Source: Pseudogulbenkiania ferrooxidans 2002 (GTDB taxonomy: Bacteria > Pseudomonadota > Gammaproteobacteria > Burkholderiales > Chromobacteriaceae). From it: 64,000 bases of DNA. The translations under genes were made by a program, and so were the position numbers. Shown in pieces: positions 63,756-64,000 of this stretch. The stretch lies in the NCBI RefSeq assembly GCF_000174355.1, contig NZ_ACIS01000010.1, forward strand, positions 105,977 to 169,976, read 5' to 3'. The notes beneath the pieces were generated by a model. That model saw nothing but the letters and a program-made list of their open reading frames with translations. It made no database searches and had not been told where the DNA came from. Positions within the stretch are counted from its first letter, which is position 1. Every line of letters begins with the position of its first letter.

Positions 63756-64000
63756 CGCGGGATACCTTGGCAGCAGCCGGGACGGCTTCTTCCGGTATAG
63801 CCGATGCCACGACAGGCGGGCCCGGCCAGTACGCCCGCAGCAGCGCGGCGGCGCGCCCCAGCGAGTGGTGCTCGCGCACGTAGTGTGGGCCGGCCTCGGC
63901 CATGGCGCGGCGCACGCCAGTCGTTCAGCATCGTCGCAACGGCGCGCTGAAGCGCTCGACGTTGCAATCGTGCACAGCCGCGGCTGGCGGCGTCGACGAT
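63727..64000 (-). CDS. Family 4 glycosyltransferase, 3' end, with disrupted frame (partial)
   Basis: The C-terminal piece reads GVRRAMAEAGPHYVREHHSL then GRAAALLRAYW, a typical GT4 tail, and stops at 63727. Upstream the same frame has a TGA at 63925-63927, and the protein-like residues MLND and ALQRAVATM fall in another frame, so at least two small indels lie between about 63910 and 63980. Either the gene is decayed or the sequence is poor at this edge. Its 3' end overlaps the next gene by 29 bases, so it belongs to the polysaccharide operon. Confidence 0.55.

Overview
The window is about two thirds G+C and densely coded on both strands. Its gene content suggests a betaproteobacterium of the order Neisseriales, probably a Chromobacteriaceae-type genus. 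The evidence is a Neisseria-style porin, hisJQMP beside hutI and hutUH, betaproteobacterial single-chain indolepyruvate oxidoreductase, and a DNA-uptake-sequence-like repeat. This assignment is inference from gene content. I saw no rRNA, tRNA, CRISPR array or intact insertion sequence.

Regions 1-18 kb: a type VI secretion module (LysM-muramidase effector and a split vgrG), indolepyruvate:ferredoxin oxidoreductase with a LiuR-like operator, rarD, an inositol-phosphatase-like enzyme, rsmE, a CHASE-PAS-PAS-GGDEF diguanylate cyclase, a two-gene module of a PgaC-like glycosyltransferase plus a small beta-barrel, a zinc-ribbon protein and a hexose-6-phosphate mutarotase.

18-27 kb: histidine uptake (hisJQMP) and degradation (hutI, hutU, hutH). 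Five TGTATAGACA-type palindromes in front of hisJ, hutI and hutU point to one HutC regulon whose regulator gene lies outside the window. 27-34 kb: a degenerate gene-free stretch, then a PtxS-like repressor and the 2-ketogluconate operon, in which KguE and KguK are fused, followed by kguT and kguD.

34-49 kb: a large bifunctional penicillin-binding protein, a small secreted protein, a porin, and an alpha-glucoside ABC transporter/alpha-glucosidase operon with aglEFGAK gene order, then a response regulator and hybrid kinase. 49-58 kb: an L-2-hydroxyglutarate-oxidase-like FAD enzyme, a MocR regulator, benE with a LysR regulator, a chemoreceptor and aminopeptidase P. 58-64 kb: a tightly overlapping envelope-polysaccharide operon (GT4 fragment, two MurG-like glycosyltransferases, a polysaccharide deacetylase, an MscS-type channel).

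The strongest non-genic signal is an 11-base word, GTTGGCCGAAG, found exactly 15 times, in both orientations. It includes an inverted pair that forms a terminator. It behaves like a DNA uptake sequence of a dialect I do not recognise. Two MITE-like repeat families with 3-bp TNA target duplications are also scattered between genes, and two copies sit exactly on the TGA stop codon of the neighbouring gene.
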